Shown here: piece after piece, positions 19,727 through 31,171 of the stretch
Layout of the letters: each line of letters begins with the position of its first letter
Numbering within the stretch: position 1 is the stretch's first letter
Assembly (NCBI RefSeq): GCF_001598695.1
Contig: NZ_BCZK01000006.1
Coordinates: forward strand, 124,001 to 188,000
Direction of reading: 5' to 3'
DNA: 64,000 nucleotides
Source: Klebsiella oxytoca NBRC 105695
Lineage (GTDB): Bacteria > Pseudomonadota > Gammaproteobacteria > Enterobacterales > Enterobacteriaceae
Notes under the pieces: model-generated
The model's input: the letters and a program-made list of their open reading frames with translations, nothing else
Told to the model about the DNA's origin: nothing
Database searches by the model: none
Translations under genes and position numbers: made by a program

Positions 19727-20353
19727 ATGATTACGCTGTGGGGCAGAAATAACTCAACCAATGTGAAGAAAGTGCGCTGGGTGCTGGAAGAACTCGACCT
19801 CCCGTATCAGCAAATTCTGGCAGGCCTGGAGTTCGGTCTGAATCACGATCCGGCCTATCTGGCCATGAACCCCAACGGTCTGGTACCGCTATTGAAAGAT
19901 GCAACGACCGATGTCGTGCTCTGGGAATCAAACACCATTATCCGCTATCTGGCCGCGCAGTATGGTCAGAATCGCCTGTGGGTGGAGTCGCCAGCCGAGC
20001 GCGCCCAGGGAGAAAAATGGATGGACTGGGCCAACGGTTCGCTCTCGCCTGCCCATCGACCCGTTTTAATGGGCCTGGTCAGGACGCCGGTTGAAAAACG
20101 CGATCCTGCCGCCATTGAAGCCGGTATTGCCGCCTGCGAGACGCTGTTCGCTATTCTGGACGACGAGCTGTCGCGCCATCAGTGGCTGTCGGGCGATGCC
20201 TTCGGCCTCGGCGATATCGCCGTCGCGCCGTTCGTCTACAACCTGCTGGAAACGGTAAAAACCTGGCAGCCGCGCCCGCATCTGCAGCGCTGGTACCAGC
20301 AGATCGGCGAACGTCAGGCCTGGCGCAACGTGGTGATGATCCCGGTCACCTGA
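19727..20353 (+). CDS. gstB: Glutathione S-transferase GstB
   Basis: The 208-residue enzyme has a thioredoxin-like N-terminal domain starting [18 protein letters not shown] and an all-helical C-terminal domain. The glutathione-binding motif LVPLLKD...[12 protein letters not shown] is present. It matches E. coli GstB (YliJ, 208 aa), which conjugates glutathione to bromoacetate and similar halogenated compounds. AGGAGCGG lies upstream of the ATG. The stop is 2 bp from the stop of the convergent yliI. Confidence 0.94.
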   Translation: MITLWGRNNSTNVKKVRWVLEELDLPYQQILAGLEFGLNHDPAYLAMNPNGLVPLLKDATTDVVLWESNTIIRYLAAQYGQNRLWVESPAERAQGEKWMDWANGSLSPAHRPVLMGLVRTPVEKRDPAAIEAGIAACETLFAILDDELSRHQWLSGDAFGLGDIAVAPFVYNLLETVKTWQPRPHLQRWYQQIGERQAWRNVVMIPVT

Positions 20354-20355
20354 TT

Positions 20356-21468
20356 TTAACCCGCCGGACTCACCTTCAGCAGCTCACCGTTGGATTCGTC
20401 GGTTAACACATACAAATAACCATCGGGTCCAACGCGTACGTCGCGAATGCGTCTACCGCGATCGGTCAGAATGCGCTCCTGCTCCGTGACTTTATTGCCA
20501 TCAACCTTGAGCACAATGAGCGATTCATCCTTCAGCGCGCCGATAAACAGCCTGTGTTGCCACTGCGGAAAAACCTGCGCGTTGTAAAACGCCATACCGC
20601 TCACCGCCGGCGACTTCTCCCAGACAAATAGCGGCGCTTCGGTGCCTTCCGCCTTTTTGCCTTTAGCTTCCGGGATCGGCAGACCGCTGTAGTTAATGCC
20701 GTGCGTCGCCAGCGGCCAGCCGTAGTTTTTACCTTTTTGCACGATGTTGATCTCATCCCCGCCGCGCGGCCCGTGCTCATGTAACCACAGCGTATCGCTC
20801 CACGGGTTTATCGCCAATCCCTGAGGATTACGAATTCCGTAAGACCAGATTTCAGGCCTGACGCCAGACTGGCCGACAAAAGGATTATCGGCCGGGACCT
20901 CGCCATCAGCCGTTAGCCGCACCACTTTTCCCTGCAGCTTATCGAGATCCTGAGCGGTTGAACGCTGGTTATTCTCTCCGAGACCGATAAACAGATGACC
21001 GCGACCGTCGAACGCCAGCCGTCCGCCAAAATGATTGCCGGTAGAGAGCTTCGGCTGCTGGCGGAACACCACCTGGAAGTTTTCCAGACGCTGGAGATCC
21101 TCGCTCAATCGGCCATAGCCCACCGCGGTCCCGGCTTTATCCTCATCCCCGCCCTCGGCATAGCTCAGCCAGACCCGGCGCGACTGGGCAAAGTCCGGTG
21201 CCAGCGCCACGTCCAGCAAACCGCCCTGCCCGTTAGCCCAGACCTGCGGTACGCCCGGGATCGCCGACGAGAGGCCTTTGTCGCGCTGCCAGAGCTTGAG
21301 TTCGCCGCCGCGCAGGGTAATCAAAATACCGCGATCGTCCGGCAGGAAGGCCAGCGCCCACGGGTGTTCGAGCTGGTTCTGCAACACCTCCACGCGCTCC
21401 CGGGCGGCAAGGACGGCAGTGGGTAACAACAGCGCGGTAAGCGCTATCAGGGTGACGGTCTGGTGCAT
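20356..21468 (-). CDS. yliI: PQQ-dependent aldose sugar dehydrogenase YliI
   Basis: The 370-residue protein has a cleaved signal peptide (TVTLIALTALLLPTAVLAA) and the six-bladed GSDH propeller, with HPWALAFLPD, GGRLAFDGRGHLFIGLGE and NPQGLAINPWSDTLWLHEHGPRGGDEIN. E. coli YliI oxidises aldose sugars in the periplasm when PQQ is supplied. E. coli cannot make PQQ but Klebsiella-type bacteria often can, so the enzyme may be active here without added cofactor; that is inference and no pqq gene is in the window. Confidence 0.94.
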   Translation of the reverse strand: MHQTVTLIALTALLLPTAVLAARERVEVLQNQLEHPWALAFLPDDRGILITLRGGELKLWQRDKGLSSAIPGVPQVWANGQGGLLDVALAPDFAQSRRVWLSYAEGGDEDKAGTAVGYGRLSEDLQRLENFQVVFRQQPKLSTGNHFGGRLAFDGRGHLFIGLGENNQRSTAQDLDKLQGKVVRLTADGEVPADNPFVGQSGVRPEIWSYGIRNPQGLAINPWSDTLWLHEHGPRGGDEINIVQKGKNYGWPLATHGINYSGLPIPEAKGKKAEGTEAPLFVWEKSPAVSGMAFYNAQVFPQWQHRLFIGALKDESLIVLKVDGNKVTEQERILTDRGRRIRDVRVGPDGYLYVLTDESNGELLKVSPAG

Positions 21469-21547
21469 GGCATACTCCTTTTGTCAGCAATGCTGATAAG
21501 GGTAGCCAGCGTGGGGAAGCGGGAAGGGATTTTTACATAACATTAAT

Positions 21548-21569
21548 CAGGGGGAGCAGGCTCCCCCTG
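21548..21569 (-). terminator. Perfect hairpin downstream of bssR
   Basis: CAGGGGGAGC at 21548-21557 pairs with GCTCCCCCTG at 21560-21569. It lies 2 bp beyond the bssR stop and before yliI on the same strand. The T run after it on the minus strand is poor (ATTAATGTT), so it may act partly as a transcript-protecting hairpin. Confidence 0.6.
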
Positions 21570-21571
21570 TC

Positions 21572-21955
21572 TCAGGCGTGGGTAATGGGGGCAAAATCAT
21601 TCAATTTATGAATGTTTAGCCGCAATACCGCCAGGCAGCTTTCCAGTTTATCTACGTTGACCGCAATGTAGGACGGGCAATCATGATGTCCGCTTAGCAG
21701 GCATACCGCCGCGGAAGCGACGGCTTCGCCCGCAAGGCGCAGGGCTTCCTTTTCCTCCGGCGCAACGGCGTGCTGTAGGCGCGGCGCGTATTCACGCATT
21801 TCATGGCACAGTTCAAACAAGTTATCACGTAGATGGTCGTTTTCGCTGACTGACATATAGCCTTTTGCTTTACGCAACTGTAAATAAGCATCAAGATCAA
21901 TGGAGGCATTAATCAGCTTATTCATCAGGTTACGATACAGTCTGTCAACGTTCAT
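21572..21955 (-). CDS. bssR: Biofilm regulator BssR (YliH)
   Basis: The 127-residue protein is helical and soluble and resembles E. coli BssR (127 aa) in LRKAKGYMSVSENDHLRDN and AVCLLSGHHDCPSYI. In E. coli it affects biofilm formation and indole/AI-2 signalling, by an unknown mechanism. I chose ATG 21955 because AGGAGG stands 7 bases upstream; the frame open to 21985 lacks a ribosome site. The N-terminus diverges from E. coli more than the centre does. Confidence 0.9.
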   Translation of the reverse strand: MNVDRLYRNLMNKLINASIDLDAYLQLRKAKGYMSVSENDHLRDNLFELCHEMREYAPRLQHAVAPEEKEALRLAGEAVASAAVCLLSGHHDCPSYIAVNVDKLESCLAVLRLNIHKLNDFAPITHA

Positions 21956-22332
21956 CTCAGTTCCTCCTCTATCGTCCTTCACCATAATTATAATATGGTT
22001 ATTTTTTGTACAAAACGCTGTGTGAGATCAATAATTCTCAGGTCATTAACATTATTTACAATGTTACAACTAAGATTATAATCCTCGCCTGCTCAACCAG
22101 CGCCCTTCAAGCAAAAATGTTATACGCTCTCAATCAAGATCAATTCTTTTTCATGTGATGAAAAATTATTTTTTTGCCGCAATGATCACAAATTAGCGCC
22201 ATTCACATTGCCTGAAAATGTCGCCGGGTGTCATATCACCTCACAAATATGTAATACGTATAACAAAACAGGTCGCAGCAGGTTGCTCTATCTTGCTTGT
22301 AACCTTTGACGCTACCGCTTGAAGGAACAGAA
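21956..22332. other. Divergent AT-rich region between bssR and the oligosaccharide permease
   Basis: This 377-bp gap holds no gene that I can support. It is clearly more AT-rich than its surroundings, especially 21980-22200 with runs such as ATTATTTTTTTG. Promoters for both neighbours must lie here. CRP-like half sites (GATCACA at about 22184, TGTGATG at about 22155) are present, but no full CRP site fits. Confidence 0.4.
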
Positions 22333-23577
22333 ATGATTAATCCCGGCAGAAGAAACTATATCTTGTTGAGTCTTTTCGACTTCCTCTACCTCTTCGCCTG
22401 GTCCTCGACCATGGCATTCTTTGTTATCTGGACGACCCAGCATCTCGGGATTAGCGCCACGAAAACCGGCCTGCTCTACTCGGTTAACGCCTTTATTGCC
22501 CTGCTGATGCAGCCCTTCTTTGGCTTTATTTCCGATAAATTCGGCCTGAAAAAACGACTCATCTGGTTTCTCGTCGCCATGCTGCTACCGGTGGGTCCGT
22601 TCTTTATTTATTTATATGCACCGCTGCTGGTGCACAGCTTCTGGCTGGGCGCGCTACTCGGCGGGGTATACCTGGGGATTATTTTTAACTCCGGCTGCGG
22701 GGTGATCGATTCGTATATCGATAAAATTTCGCGGCGCTACCAGTTCGAATATGGCCGCGTAAGGATGTGGGGATCGTTAGGCTGGGCCGCCGCGGCGTGG
22801 ATCGTCGGTAAGTATATCGACAGCAATCCGAACCTTGCTTTCTGGCTGGCCAGCATCGCCATTGTGATTGCGGCGATCTGTTTTATGCTGACCAAAATCG
22901 AACTGAGCGAAGCGGAGATGCAGAAAACCAGCGCGCTGAAAGTTTCCCATGCCCTTGAGCTGGCGAAGAACGGGCAGTTCTGGATGCTGCTGGTCTTCAC
23001 CCTTTTCGTCACGCAAATATACGATACCTACGATCAGCAGTTTGCCCAGTACTTTTCCCTGCAGTTCCCGACGCCCGAGGAGGGGAATCGCTGGTACGGC
23101 ATTCTGGCCTCCATTCAGGTGTGCGGGGAGACGCTGTTTTTATGCCTGATGCCGTGGTTTGTAAACCGCACCGGCGCGAAGTGGGCGCTGATCATCGCCG
23201 GACTGATCATGTCGGTCCGTATCGTAGGCTCCGCGATCCCGCTGGGTCCGGTGTGGATCGGCGCAGTCAAAATGATGCATGCGCTGGAAAAACCGCTGAT
23301 CCTGGTGTCGGTATTTAAATTCATTGCCGCCAACTTCGACAACAAGCTGTCATCGACGGTTTACCTGCTGGTGCTGTTTGTCGCCTCCATCGCCACCGCC
23401 GTTTACTCGCCGCTGGCGGGGTATTTGTATGACACTATCGGCTTCGCGCAGACGTATTATATTCTGGGCGGTGTTGCCGGGGTATTTACGTTAATTTCGG
23501 TATTTACGCTTCGCGATAATAGAGAACCGACCGCGCCGGGGTCTGCGCCAGGCGCTGGCGTTGCGCAAAGCCATTAA
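22333..23577 (+). CDS. Oligosaccharide:H+ symporter (LacY/CscB family)
   Basis: The 414-residue 12-helix permease belongs to the OHS family of the MFS. The LacY proton and sugar machinery can be traced: GRVRMWGSLGW (LacY Arg144 region), QVCGETLF (Glu269), MSVRIVGS (Arg302) and MMHALEKP (His322 and Glu325). The sugar-contact Glu126 of LacY is Asp here (VIDSYIDK), as in the sucrose permease CscB. I chose ATG 22333 because GAAGGA lies upstream. No glycosidase or regulator gene is adjacent, so the substrate is unknown; a disaccharide or trisaccharide is likely. Confidence 0.88.
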   Translation: MINPGRRNYILLSLFDFLYLFAWSSTMAFFVIWTTQHLGISATKTGLLYSVNAFIALLMQPFFGFISDKFGLKKRLIWFLVAMLLPVGPFFIYLYAPLLVHSFWLGALLGGVYLGIIFNSGCGVIDSYIDKISRRYQFEYGRVRMWGSLGWAAAAWIVGKYIDSNPNLAFWLASIAIVIAAICFMLTKIELSEAEMQKTSALKVSHALELAKNGQFWMLLVFTLFVTQIYDTYDQQFAQYFSLQFPTPEEGNRWYGILASIQVCGETLFLCLMPWFVNRTGAKWALIIAGLIMSVRIVGSAIPLGPVWIGAVKMMHALEKPLILVSVFKFIAANFDNKLSSTVYLLVLFVASIATAVYSPLAGYLYDTIGFAQTYYILGGVAGVFTLISVFTLRDNREPTAPGSAPGAGVAQSH

Positions 23578-23611
23578 TCATCAATTCGCCCGGAAGCGGC
23601 TTTCGGGCGAA

Positions 23612-24130
23612 TCAACGAAAACTCCACTGCACGCTCACCACAAATATCGCCGGGATAATAATCCCGGTTTCTACGCCGAAATAAGGGGTAAAATTGTACT
23701 GCAGGCCATGATAAATATAGGGAGAGAAACCGACGCCGGTCAGTTTCTTCGCCGTTCGATAGGTACCTGAATCGCCGCAATCGCTAAAAGCTTTAAAGAA
23801 GAACTCCCCGGTGTAGGCATAGACGCCCTTAAACGTCCAGCCATTTGTCCCCGCATACCAGTCTCTCCTTGCCCCCAGAGAGAGGCAGCGATCGTCAAAA
23901 CTATTTTTCATGGTCCCGACTAACAGGCTGTACTTCGAATCTGCCGACAGCTTGCGCTCAACGGAAAAAAATTGATTATTGAATTTTTCGTTATATTGGC
24001 CGTGATTGCCGGTCATATGATAGACAAATGAACCGGTATTCACTGAATATAACGCCAGCTCGTCGGCATAAACTGGCGCTGTGCCAATCATTACCAGCGC
24101 GCACGCTGAACCACCCAACTTTTTAAACAT
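23612..24130 (-). CDS. Secreted, probably outer-membrane beta-barrel protein of unknown function
   Basis: The 172-residue protein starts with a signal peptide (MFKKLGGSACALVMIGTAPVYA, cleaved before DELALYS). The rest shows short alternating strands rich in Tyr, Phe and Gly and ends VVSVQWSFR, which looks like a beta-barrel terminal strand. Two Cys in the mature part (DRCLSLG and SDCGDSG) could form a disulfide. I do not recognise a family. It looks more AT-rich than its neighbours and stands alone between a permease gene and rimO, where E. coli has nothing similar. Confidence 0.72.
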   Translation of the reverse strand: MFKKLGGSACALVMIGTAPVYADELALYSVNTGSFVYHMTGNHGQYNEKFNNQFFSVERKLSADSKYSLLVGTMKNSFDDRCLSLGARRDWYAGTNGWTFKGVYAYTGEFFFKAFSDCGDSGTYRTAKKLTGVGFSPYIYHGLQYNFTPYFGVETGIIIPAIFVVSVQWSFR

Positions 24131-24390
24131 CGGAAACCTGATAAAAAATGAAAATCCAAAGCAGTGACTATTTTACTGTCTCTGGCTTAAACCTGATTTA
24201 AACCACCCTGCGCTGGCTCCGGCGGCAAAAGATGAATAACGGCGTTATTTTTCTCAACAATACGGATAATCAACGCCGTAAAAAGAGATGCTGCTGTCTG
24301 CGGGCTAACAAGAAAAGGAGTATAAACTTTCCGCCGATCTCTGTAGAATCCCTGCCCTGACCATCCCAATAATTGAACACTTTTTAAGCT

Positions 24391-25716
24391 ATGAGCAATG
24401 TCACCCCTCAGCCGAAGATCGGCTTTGTCTCTCTGGGCTGCCCGAAAAATCTCGTGGACTCAGAACGTATCCTGACTGAACTGCGTACCGAAGGGTATGA
24501 TGTGGTTCCCTCCTACGATAACGCTGATATGGTTATCGTTAACACCTGCGGCTTTATCGATAGCGCCGTGCAGGAGTCGCTGGAAGCGATTGGCGAAGCG
24601 TTGAAAGAAAACGGCAAAGTGATCGTCACCGGCTGCCTGGGCGCAAAAGAAGATCAGATCCGCGAAGTGCATCCGAAGGTGCTGGAAATTACCGGCCCGC
24701 ACAGCTATGAACAGGTGCTGGAGCACGTCCACCACTACGCGCCGAAGCCTAAACATAATCCGTTCCTGAGCCTGGTGCCGGAACAGGGCGTGAAGCTGAC
24801 GCCGCGTCATTACGCTTACTTAAAAATTTCTGAAGGCTGCAACCATCGCTGCACCTTCTGCATCATCCCGTCCATGCGCGGCGATCTCGTCAGCCGTCCG
24901 ATTGGTGAAGTGCTGGCGGAAGCCAAACGCCTGGCCGACGCGGGGGTAAAAGAGCTGCTGGTGATTTCTCAGGACACCTCCGCCTACGGCGTCGATGTTA
25001 AACATCGCAGCGGCTTCCACAACGGTATGCCGGTTAAAACCAGCATGGTTAGCCTGTGCGAAGAACTGGCTAAGCTTGGCATCTGGGTGCGCCTGCACTA
25101 CGTCTATCCCTATCCGCACGTTGATGATGTGATCCCGCTGATGGCGGAAGGCAAAATTCTGCCCTACCTCGATATCCCGCTGCAGCACGCCAGCCCGCGC
25201 ATTCTCAAGATGATGAAGCGTCCCGGCTCCGCCGACCGTCAGCTGGCGCGTATCAAGCAGTGGCGCGAAGTCTGCCCGGAACTCACCCTGCGCTCGACCT
25301 TTATCGTCGGCTTCCCGGGCGAGACGGAAGAAGATTTCCAGATGCTGCTGGACTTCCTGAAGGAAGCCCGCCTCGACCGAGTCGGCTGCTTCAAGTACAG
25401 CCCGGTGGAAGGCGCGACCGCCAACGAACTGGCGGATCAGGTACCGGAAGACGTTAAAGAAGAGCGCTGGAACCGCTTTATGCAGCTTCAGCAGCAGATC
25501 TCCGCCGAGCGTCTGCAGGAGAAAGTCGGCCGCGAAATTATGGTGCTGATCGACGAAGTCGATGAAGAAGGAGCTATTGGCCGCAGCATGGCCGATGCGC
25601 CAGAAATCGACGGCGCGGTGTACCTCAACGGCGAAAGTAAAGTCAAACCGGGCGACGTTGTGCGGGTGAAAGTCGAACACGCCGACGAATACGATCTGTG
25701 GGGCAGCCGGGTTTAA
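24391..25716 (+). CDS. rimO: Ribosomal protein uS12 methylthiotransferase RimO
   Basis: The 441-residue radical-SAM enzyme adds a methylthio group to Asp89 of ribosomal protein S12. The N-terminal UPF0004 domain has the cluster cysteines C17, C53 and C82; the radical-SAM core has C150-x3-C154-x2-C157 in [10 protein letters not shown]; the C-terminal TRAM domain starts near [17 protein letters not shown]. Length equals E. coli RimO. It is a single-gene unit; the yliEF genes found beside it in E. coli are absent. Confidence 0.97.
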   Translation: MSNVTPQPKIGFVSLGCPKNLVDSERILTELRTEGYDVVPSYDNADMVIVNTCGFIDSAVQESLEAIGEALKENGKVIVTGCLGAKEDQIREVHPKVLEITGPHSYEQVLEHVHHYAPKPKHNPFLSLVPEQGVKLTPRHYAYLKISEGCNHRCTFCIIPSMRGDLVSRPIGEVLAEAKRLADAGVKELLVISQDTSAYGVDVKHRSGFHNGMPVKTSMVSLCEELAKLGIWVRLHYVYPYPHVDDVIPLMAEGKILPYLDIPLQHASPRILKMMKRPGSADRQLARIKQWREVCPELTLRSTFIVGFPGETEEDFQMLLDFLKEARLDRVGCFKYSPVEGATANELADQVPEDVKEERWNRFMQLQQQISAERLQEKVGREIMVLIDEVDEEGAIGRSMADAPEIDGAVYLNGESKVKPGDVVRVKVEHADEYDLWGSRV

Positions 25717-25735
25717 TTCCGCCCGCTGAACCTGT

Positions 25736-25768
25736 CCCGGATAGCGGCGCTCATGCGCCCTATCCGGG
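25736..25768. repeat. REP-like palindrome after rimO
   Basis: CCCGGATAG at 25736-25744 pairs with CTATCCGGG at 25760-25768 around GCGGCGCTCATGCGCC. The CCGGATA core is typical of enterobacterial REP units. It is the first of two structures between the converging genes rimO and gsiD. Confidence 0.75.
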
Positions 25769-25798
25769 CGACAAATCCGCACAGGATTAGCGTGCGAT

Positions 25799-25830
25799 GT
25801 GCTTTCCCGGACACCTGTCCGGGAAAGCAC
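25799..25830. terminator. 15-bp perfect inverted repeat between rimO and gsiD
   Basis: GTGCTTTCCCGGACA at 25799-25813 is matched perfectly by TGTCCGGGAAAGCAC at 25816-25830 with only two bases between. In RNA it would make a very stable stem on either strand. It has no T run, so it may be a bidirectional processing or attenuating hairpin at the end of rimO and the gsi operon, or a small repeat unit. Confidence 0.6.
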
Positions 25831-25843
25831 AATCCTCGAACGC

Positions 25844-26755
25844 CTAACCTTTTATCTTCGGATCCAGCGCATCGCGCAGGCCATCACCCAGCAGGTTAAA
25901 CGCCAGCACCGTCAGAAAAATGGCGATTGCCGGGAACAGCGCCACGTGCGGCGCCATCACCATATCCGCCCGCGCCTCGTTCAGCATGGCCCCCCACTCC
26001 GGCGTCGGCGGCTGCGCGCCAAGGCCCAGAAATGACAGGCTGGCGGCAGAGATAATCGACACTCCGATGCGCATCGTAAAGTAGACCACAATCGATGATA
26101 CTGTTCCGGGCAAAATGTGGTTAAACAGAATGTTAGCGTCGCTGGCGCCAATGCTGCGCGCCGACTCGATAAAAGTCTGCTGCTTAAGCACCAACGTATT
26201 GCCGCGCACCAGACGCGCAAATGCCGGGATCGAAAAGATCGCCACCGCGATGATGACGTTCGACATTCCGCTACCCATCACCGCCACGACGGCAATCGCC
26301 AGAAGAATGCCAGGGAAAGCAAACAGCACATCGCAGATGCGCATAATGATGCGATCCCACCAGCCTTCGTAATACCCGGCCAGTAGCCCAAGTACGGTGC
26401 CGATAGCCGCGCCGATCAATACCGCCAGAACCCCGGCGGCCAGCGAAATCTGCGCGCCGACCAGCACCCGGCTAAAAATATCGCGCCCCAGCGAATCAAC
26501 GCCGAACCAGTGCATCATCGACGGTCCATCGTTGAGCCGATCGTAGTCAAAATAGTTTTCCGCATCGAACGGCGCGATCCACGGCGCCACGATCGCCACC
26601 GCAATCAGCAGCAGCACAAATATCCCCGCGCCCATCGCCACCGGCTGGCCGCGAAACCGCCGCCAGAACTCGTGCCACGGGGTACGTATCTGCCCGGGTT
26701 TAACCCCCGGCATCGCGTTGATAACCGCTTGTCTTCTCCAGTTGAGCAATCGCAC
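25844..26755 (-). CDS. gsiD: Glutathione ABC transporter permease GsiD
   Basis: The 303-residue permease is one of two membrane subunits of the GsiABCD glutathione importer. It has the DppC-type N-terminal extension ([19 protein letters not shown]), about six helices and the EAA-type loop [21 protein letters not shown] chose GTG 26755 ([17 protein letters not shown]) because AGGTATAAGTAAG precedes it and length then equals E. coli GsiD; gsiC ends 1 bp upstream. It is the last gene of the operon. Confidence 0.96.
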   Translation of the reverse strand: MRLLNWRRQAVINAMPGVKPGQIRTPWHEFWRRFRGQPVAMGAGIFVLLLIAVAIVAPWIAPFDAENYFDYDRLNDGPSMMHWFGVDSLGRDIFSRVLVGAQISLAAGVLAVLIGAAIGTVLGLLAGYYEGWWDRIIMRICDVLFAFPGILLAIAVVAVMGSGMSNVIIAVAIFSIPAFARLVRGNTLVLKQQTFIESARSIGASDANILFNHILPGTVSSIVVYFTMRIGVSIISAASLSFLGLGAQPPTPEWGAMLNEARADMVMAPHVALFPAIAIFLTVLAFNLLGDGLRDALDPKIKG

Positions 26756-26756
26756 C

Positions 26757-27677
26757 TTACTTATACCTGATAGCCGGATTAATGGCGGCATACAGTACGT
26801 CCACCACTAAATTAATAAGAATAAACTCCAGCGAAAACAGGAGCACTTCCGCCTGAATCACCGGGTAATCGCGCATCTCCACCGAGTCCACCAGCAGACG
26901 TCCGAGACCAGGCCAGTTAAAGACCTTTTCCACCACGATTGAACCGCCGAGCAAAAAGCCGAACTGTAGCCCCATCATAGTGACGACCGGGATCATCGCG
27001 TTGCGCAGGCCGTGCTTGAGCACCACCAGCGTTTCGCTGACGCCTTTCGCCCGCGCGGTGCGCATATAGTCTTCATGCAGAACATCGACGAACGAGGCGC
27101 GGGTAAAACGCGCCATCACCGCCGCCACCGCCGCGCCCAGGGTGAGCGAAGGCAGAATATAGTGCCGCCAGCTGTCGGCGCCCACCGTTGGCAGCCAGCC
27201 CAGTTCAACGGAAAAGATCTGCATCAAAAGCATACCGAGCGCAAAGGCCGGGAACGAGATGCCGGTGACCGCCAGCGCCATGCCTATACGATCCGGCCAG
27301 CGATTGCGCCACACGGCCGCCACGATCCCTGCCGCCATCCCGAAGATGACCGCCCAGCCCATACTGGCAATCGTCAGCCAGAAAGTGGGCATAAAACGGC
27401 TGGCGATTTCGCTGCTCACCGGGCGGCGGGAAGCCATCGAGGTGCCAAAGTCGCCCTGCAAAATGTTGCTGATATAGTGCCAGAACTGCACGTGCAGCGG
27501 GCGATCGAGCCCAAGCTGCTGGCGCACCATTCCCACCACCTGGGCATCGGCTTCCGGTCCGGCAATCAGCCGAGCCGGATCCCCGGGCAGCATATGCACG
27601 AACAGAAACACCAGCACCGCTACAATCAGTAGCGTGGGGATCAGCCCCAGCAGGCGTTTAATCACATAATTGAGCAT
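26757..27677 (-). CDS. gsiC: Glutathione ABC transporter permease GsiC
   Basis: The 306-residue permease of the DppB type starts [20 protein letters not shown] and keeps the family motif [18 protein letters not shown]. The C-terminal half carries the EAA loop [22 protein letters not shown] chose ATG 27677 because AAGGAGAAGC lies directly upstream and length equals E. coli GsiC. It is the third gene of gsiABCD. Confidence 0.96.
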   Translation of the reverse strand: MLNYVIKRLLGLIPTLLIVAVLVFLFVHMLPGDPARLIAGPEADAQVVGMVRQQLGLDRPLHVQFWHYISNILQGDFGTSMASRRPVSSEIASRFMPTFWLTIASMGWAVIFGMAAGIVAAVWRNRWPDRIGMALAVTGISFPAFALGMLLMQIFSVELGWLPTVGADSWRHYILPSLTLGAAVAAVMARFTRASFVDVLHEDYMRTARAKGVSETLVVLKHGLRNAMIPVVTMMGLQFGFLLGGSIVVEKVFNWPGLGRLLVDSVEMRDYPVIQAEVLLFSLEFILINLVVDVLYAAINPAIRYK

Positions 27678-27729
27678 GCTTCTCCTTGCGCAAATTCCCC
27701 GCAGCCTGCGCCCGGGGACCCACAACTCT

Positions 27730-29268
27730 CTACTTAAGATCCGCCTGTTCAAAGCTAAATCCGGTATCCGGCTGGATGTAGAACCCGGTCAGATTTTTAC
27801 TGTGCGCCGAGACCAGCTTTTCTACGACCAGCGGCACCCACGGCGACTCTTTCCAGATAGTATCCTGCGCGTCTTTATACAGCCGCGTTTTTTCCTGCGC
27901 ATCGGTGGTTTTCAGCGCGTCATTGAGATCTTTATCGACCTGCGGATTGCTGTAGAAAGCCGTATTAAACAGGGTCGGCGGCCAGTTTTGCGACGCAAAC
28001 AGCGGCGAAAGCGCCCAGTCGGCTTCCCCGGTCGACGCCGTCCAGCCGGTGTAGAACATGCGTACGCCGCTCTCTTTCTGTCCCTTACCTTCAACTTCCG
28101 CCGCGCGCTGGCCCGCATCCATCGCCGTCAGCTGCGCCTTAATGCCCACCTGCGCCAGCTGCTGCTGGGTAAACTGCAGTACTTTCTGCGCCGTGCTGTG
28201 GTTGTGCGATGACCATAGCGTCGTGGTAAAGCCATTCGGATAACCCGCCTCTTTCAGCAGCTCACGAGCTTTAGCCGGATCGTACGGCCAGGCACTGTAG
28301 CTTTCAGCATAGGCGATAGACGGCGGCACCACGCCGGTCGCCGGTGTGGCGTAGCCGGCAAAAGCGACTTTTACCAGCGCCTGACGGTTGATAGCGTAGT
28401 TAATCGCTTCGCGCACTTTGGGATTATCGAACGGCTTCTGCGTCACGTTCATGCTGATATAGCGCTGCATAATTGACGGGCTGGCCACCAGCTCTAGCTT
28501 GCTGTTTTTCTCCAGCAGCGGCGCTTGCTCGTAGGGGATCGGGAATGCAAACTGCGCTTCGCCGGTCTGCAGCATCGCCGCGCGGGTATTATTATCCACG
28601 ACCGGGCGCCAGGTGATGGAGTCCAGCTTCGGCAGCCCTGGCTGCCAGTAACCGGCGAATTTTTTCACTTTCACAAAATCGGTCTGGTTCCAGGTATCGA
28701 GCTGATAAGGCCCGGTGCCAACCGGATGGAAGCCAATCTCTTTACCATATTTCTTCAGCGCCGCCGGAGAAATCATCGCCGTCGCCGGATGGGCCAGAAT
28801 ATTAATGAACGCCGAGAAAGGCTGTTTGAGGGTAATTTTCACCGTGGTCGGGTCTACCGCTTCGGTGCTGGCGATATTTTTATACAGGTTATAACGCTTG
28901 AGATGGTTTTCCGGGTTGCTGGCGCGATCGAGGTTCGCCTTAACCGCTTCGGCATTAAACTCGGTACCGTCCTGGAACTTCACCCCCGGATGTAGCTTAA
29001 TGGTATACACCAGGCCGTCCGGGGAAACGGTATAGCTTTCCGCCAGCACGTTCTGTAGCTTCATCTCTTTATCGAGGCCGAACAGCCCTTGATAGAAGGA
29101 CTTGGCGACGGCCTGCGACAGCGTGTCGTTAGCATCATACGGGTCGAGGGTCGTAAAATTAGAACCGACCGCCACCACCACATCTTTTGCGGCCAGAGCC
29201 GGAGCGGCTGTCAGCGCCGAGGCGACGCCCAGCGCCAACAGCCATTTGCCTGATACGCGTTGAGTCAT
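27730..29268 (-). CDS. gsiB: Glutathione-binding periplasmic protein GsiB
   Basis: The 512-residue solute-binding protein of the peptide/nickel (SBP_bac_5) class binds glutathione in the periplasm. The signal peptide [21 protein letters not shown] is cleaved in APALAA before KDVVVAVG. The body contains the family pattern [27 protein letters not shown] chose ATG 29268 because AGGAGAACAAC precedes it, giving the E. coli length of 512. The frame open to 29346 runs into gsiA and is not used. Confidence 0.96.
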   Translation of the reverse strand: MTQRVSGKWLLALGVASALTAAPALAAKDVVVAVGSNFTTLDPYDANDTLSQAVAKSFYQGLFGLDKEMKLQNVLAESYTVSPDGLVYTIKLHPGVKFQDGTEFNAEAVKANLDRASNPENHLKRYNLYKNIASTEAVDPTTVKITLKQPFSAFINILAHPATAMISPAALKKYGKEIGFHPVGTGPYQLDTWNQTDFVKVKKFAGYWQPGLPKLDSITWRPVVDNNTRAAMLQTGEAQFAFPIPYEQAPLLEKNSKLELVASPSIMQRYISMNVTQKPFDNPKVREAINYAINRQALVKVAFAGYATPATGVVPPSIAYAESYSAWPYDPAKARELLKEAGYPNGFTTTLWSSHNHSTAQKVLQFTQQQLAQVGIKAQLTAMDAGQRAAEVEGKGQKESGVRMFYTGWTASTGEADWALSPLFASQNWPPTLFNTAFYSNPQVDKDLNDALKTTDAQEKTRLYKDAQDTIWKESPWVPLVVEKLVSAHSKNLTGFYIQPDTGFSFEQADLK

Positions 29269-29305
29269 GTTGTTCTCCTGAAATGCTGCATTATTGGTGT
29301 CGTTG

Positions 29306-31159
<1,854 letters not shown>

Positions 31160-31171
31160 CGCCCTTTCCTC

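Noticed and set aside
22140-22260. CRP-like sites before the oligosaccharide permease
   Set aside because: Half sites TGTGA and TCACA are present but none has the 6-base spacing with two good halves.
24820-25830. A 336-codon minus-strand frame opposite rimO
   Set aside because: It is the complement of rimO and starts inside a palindrome; no ribosome site or homology is visible.
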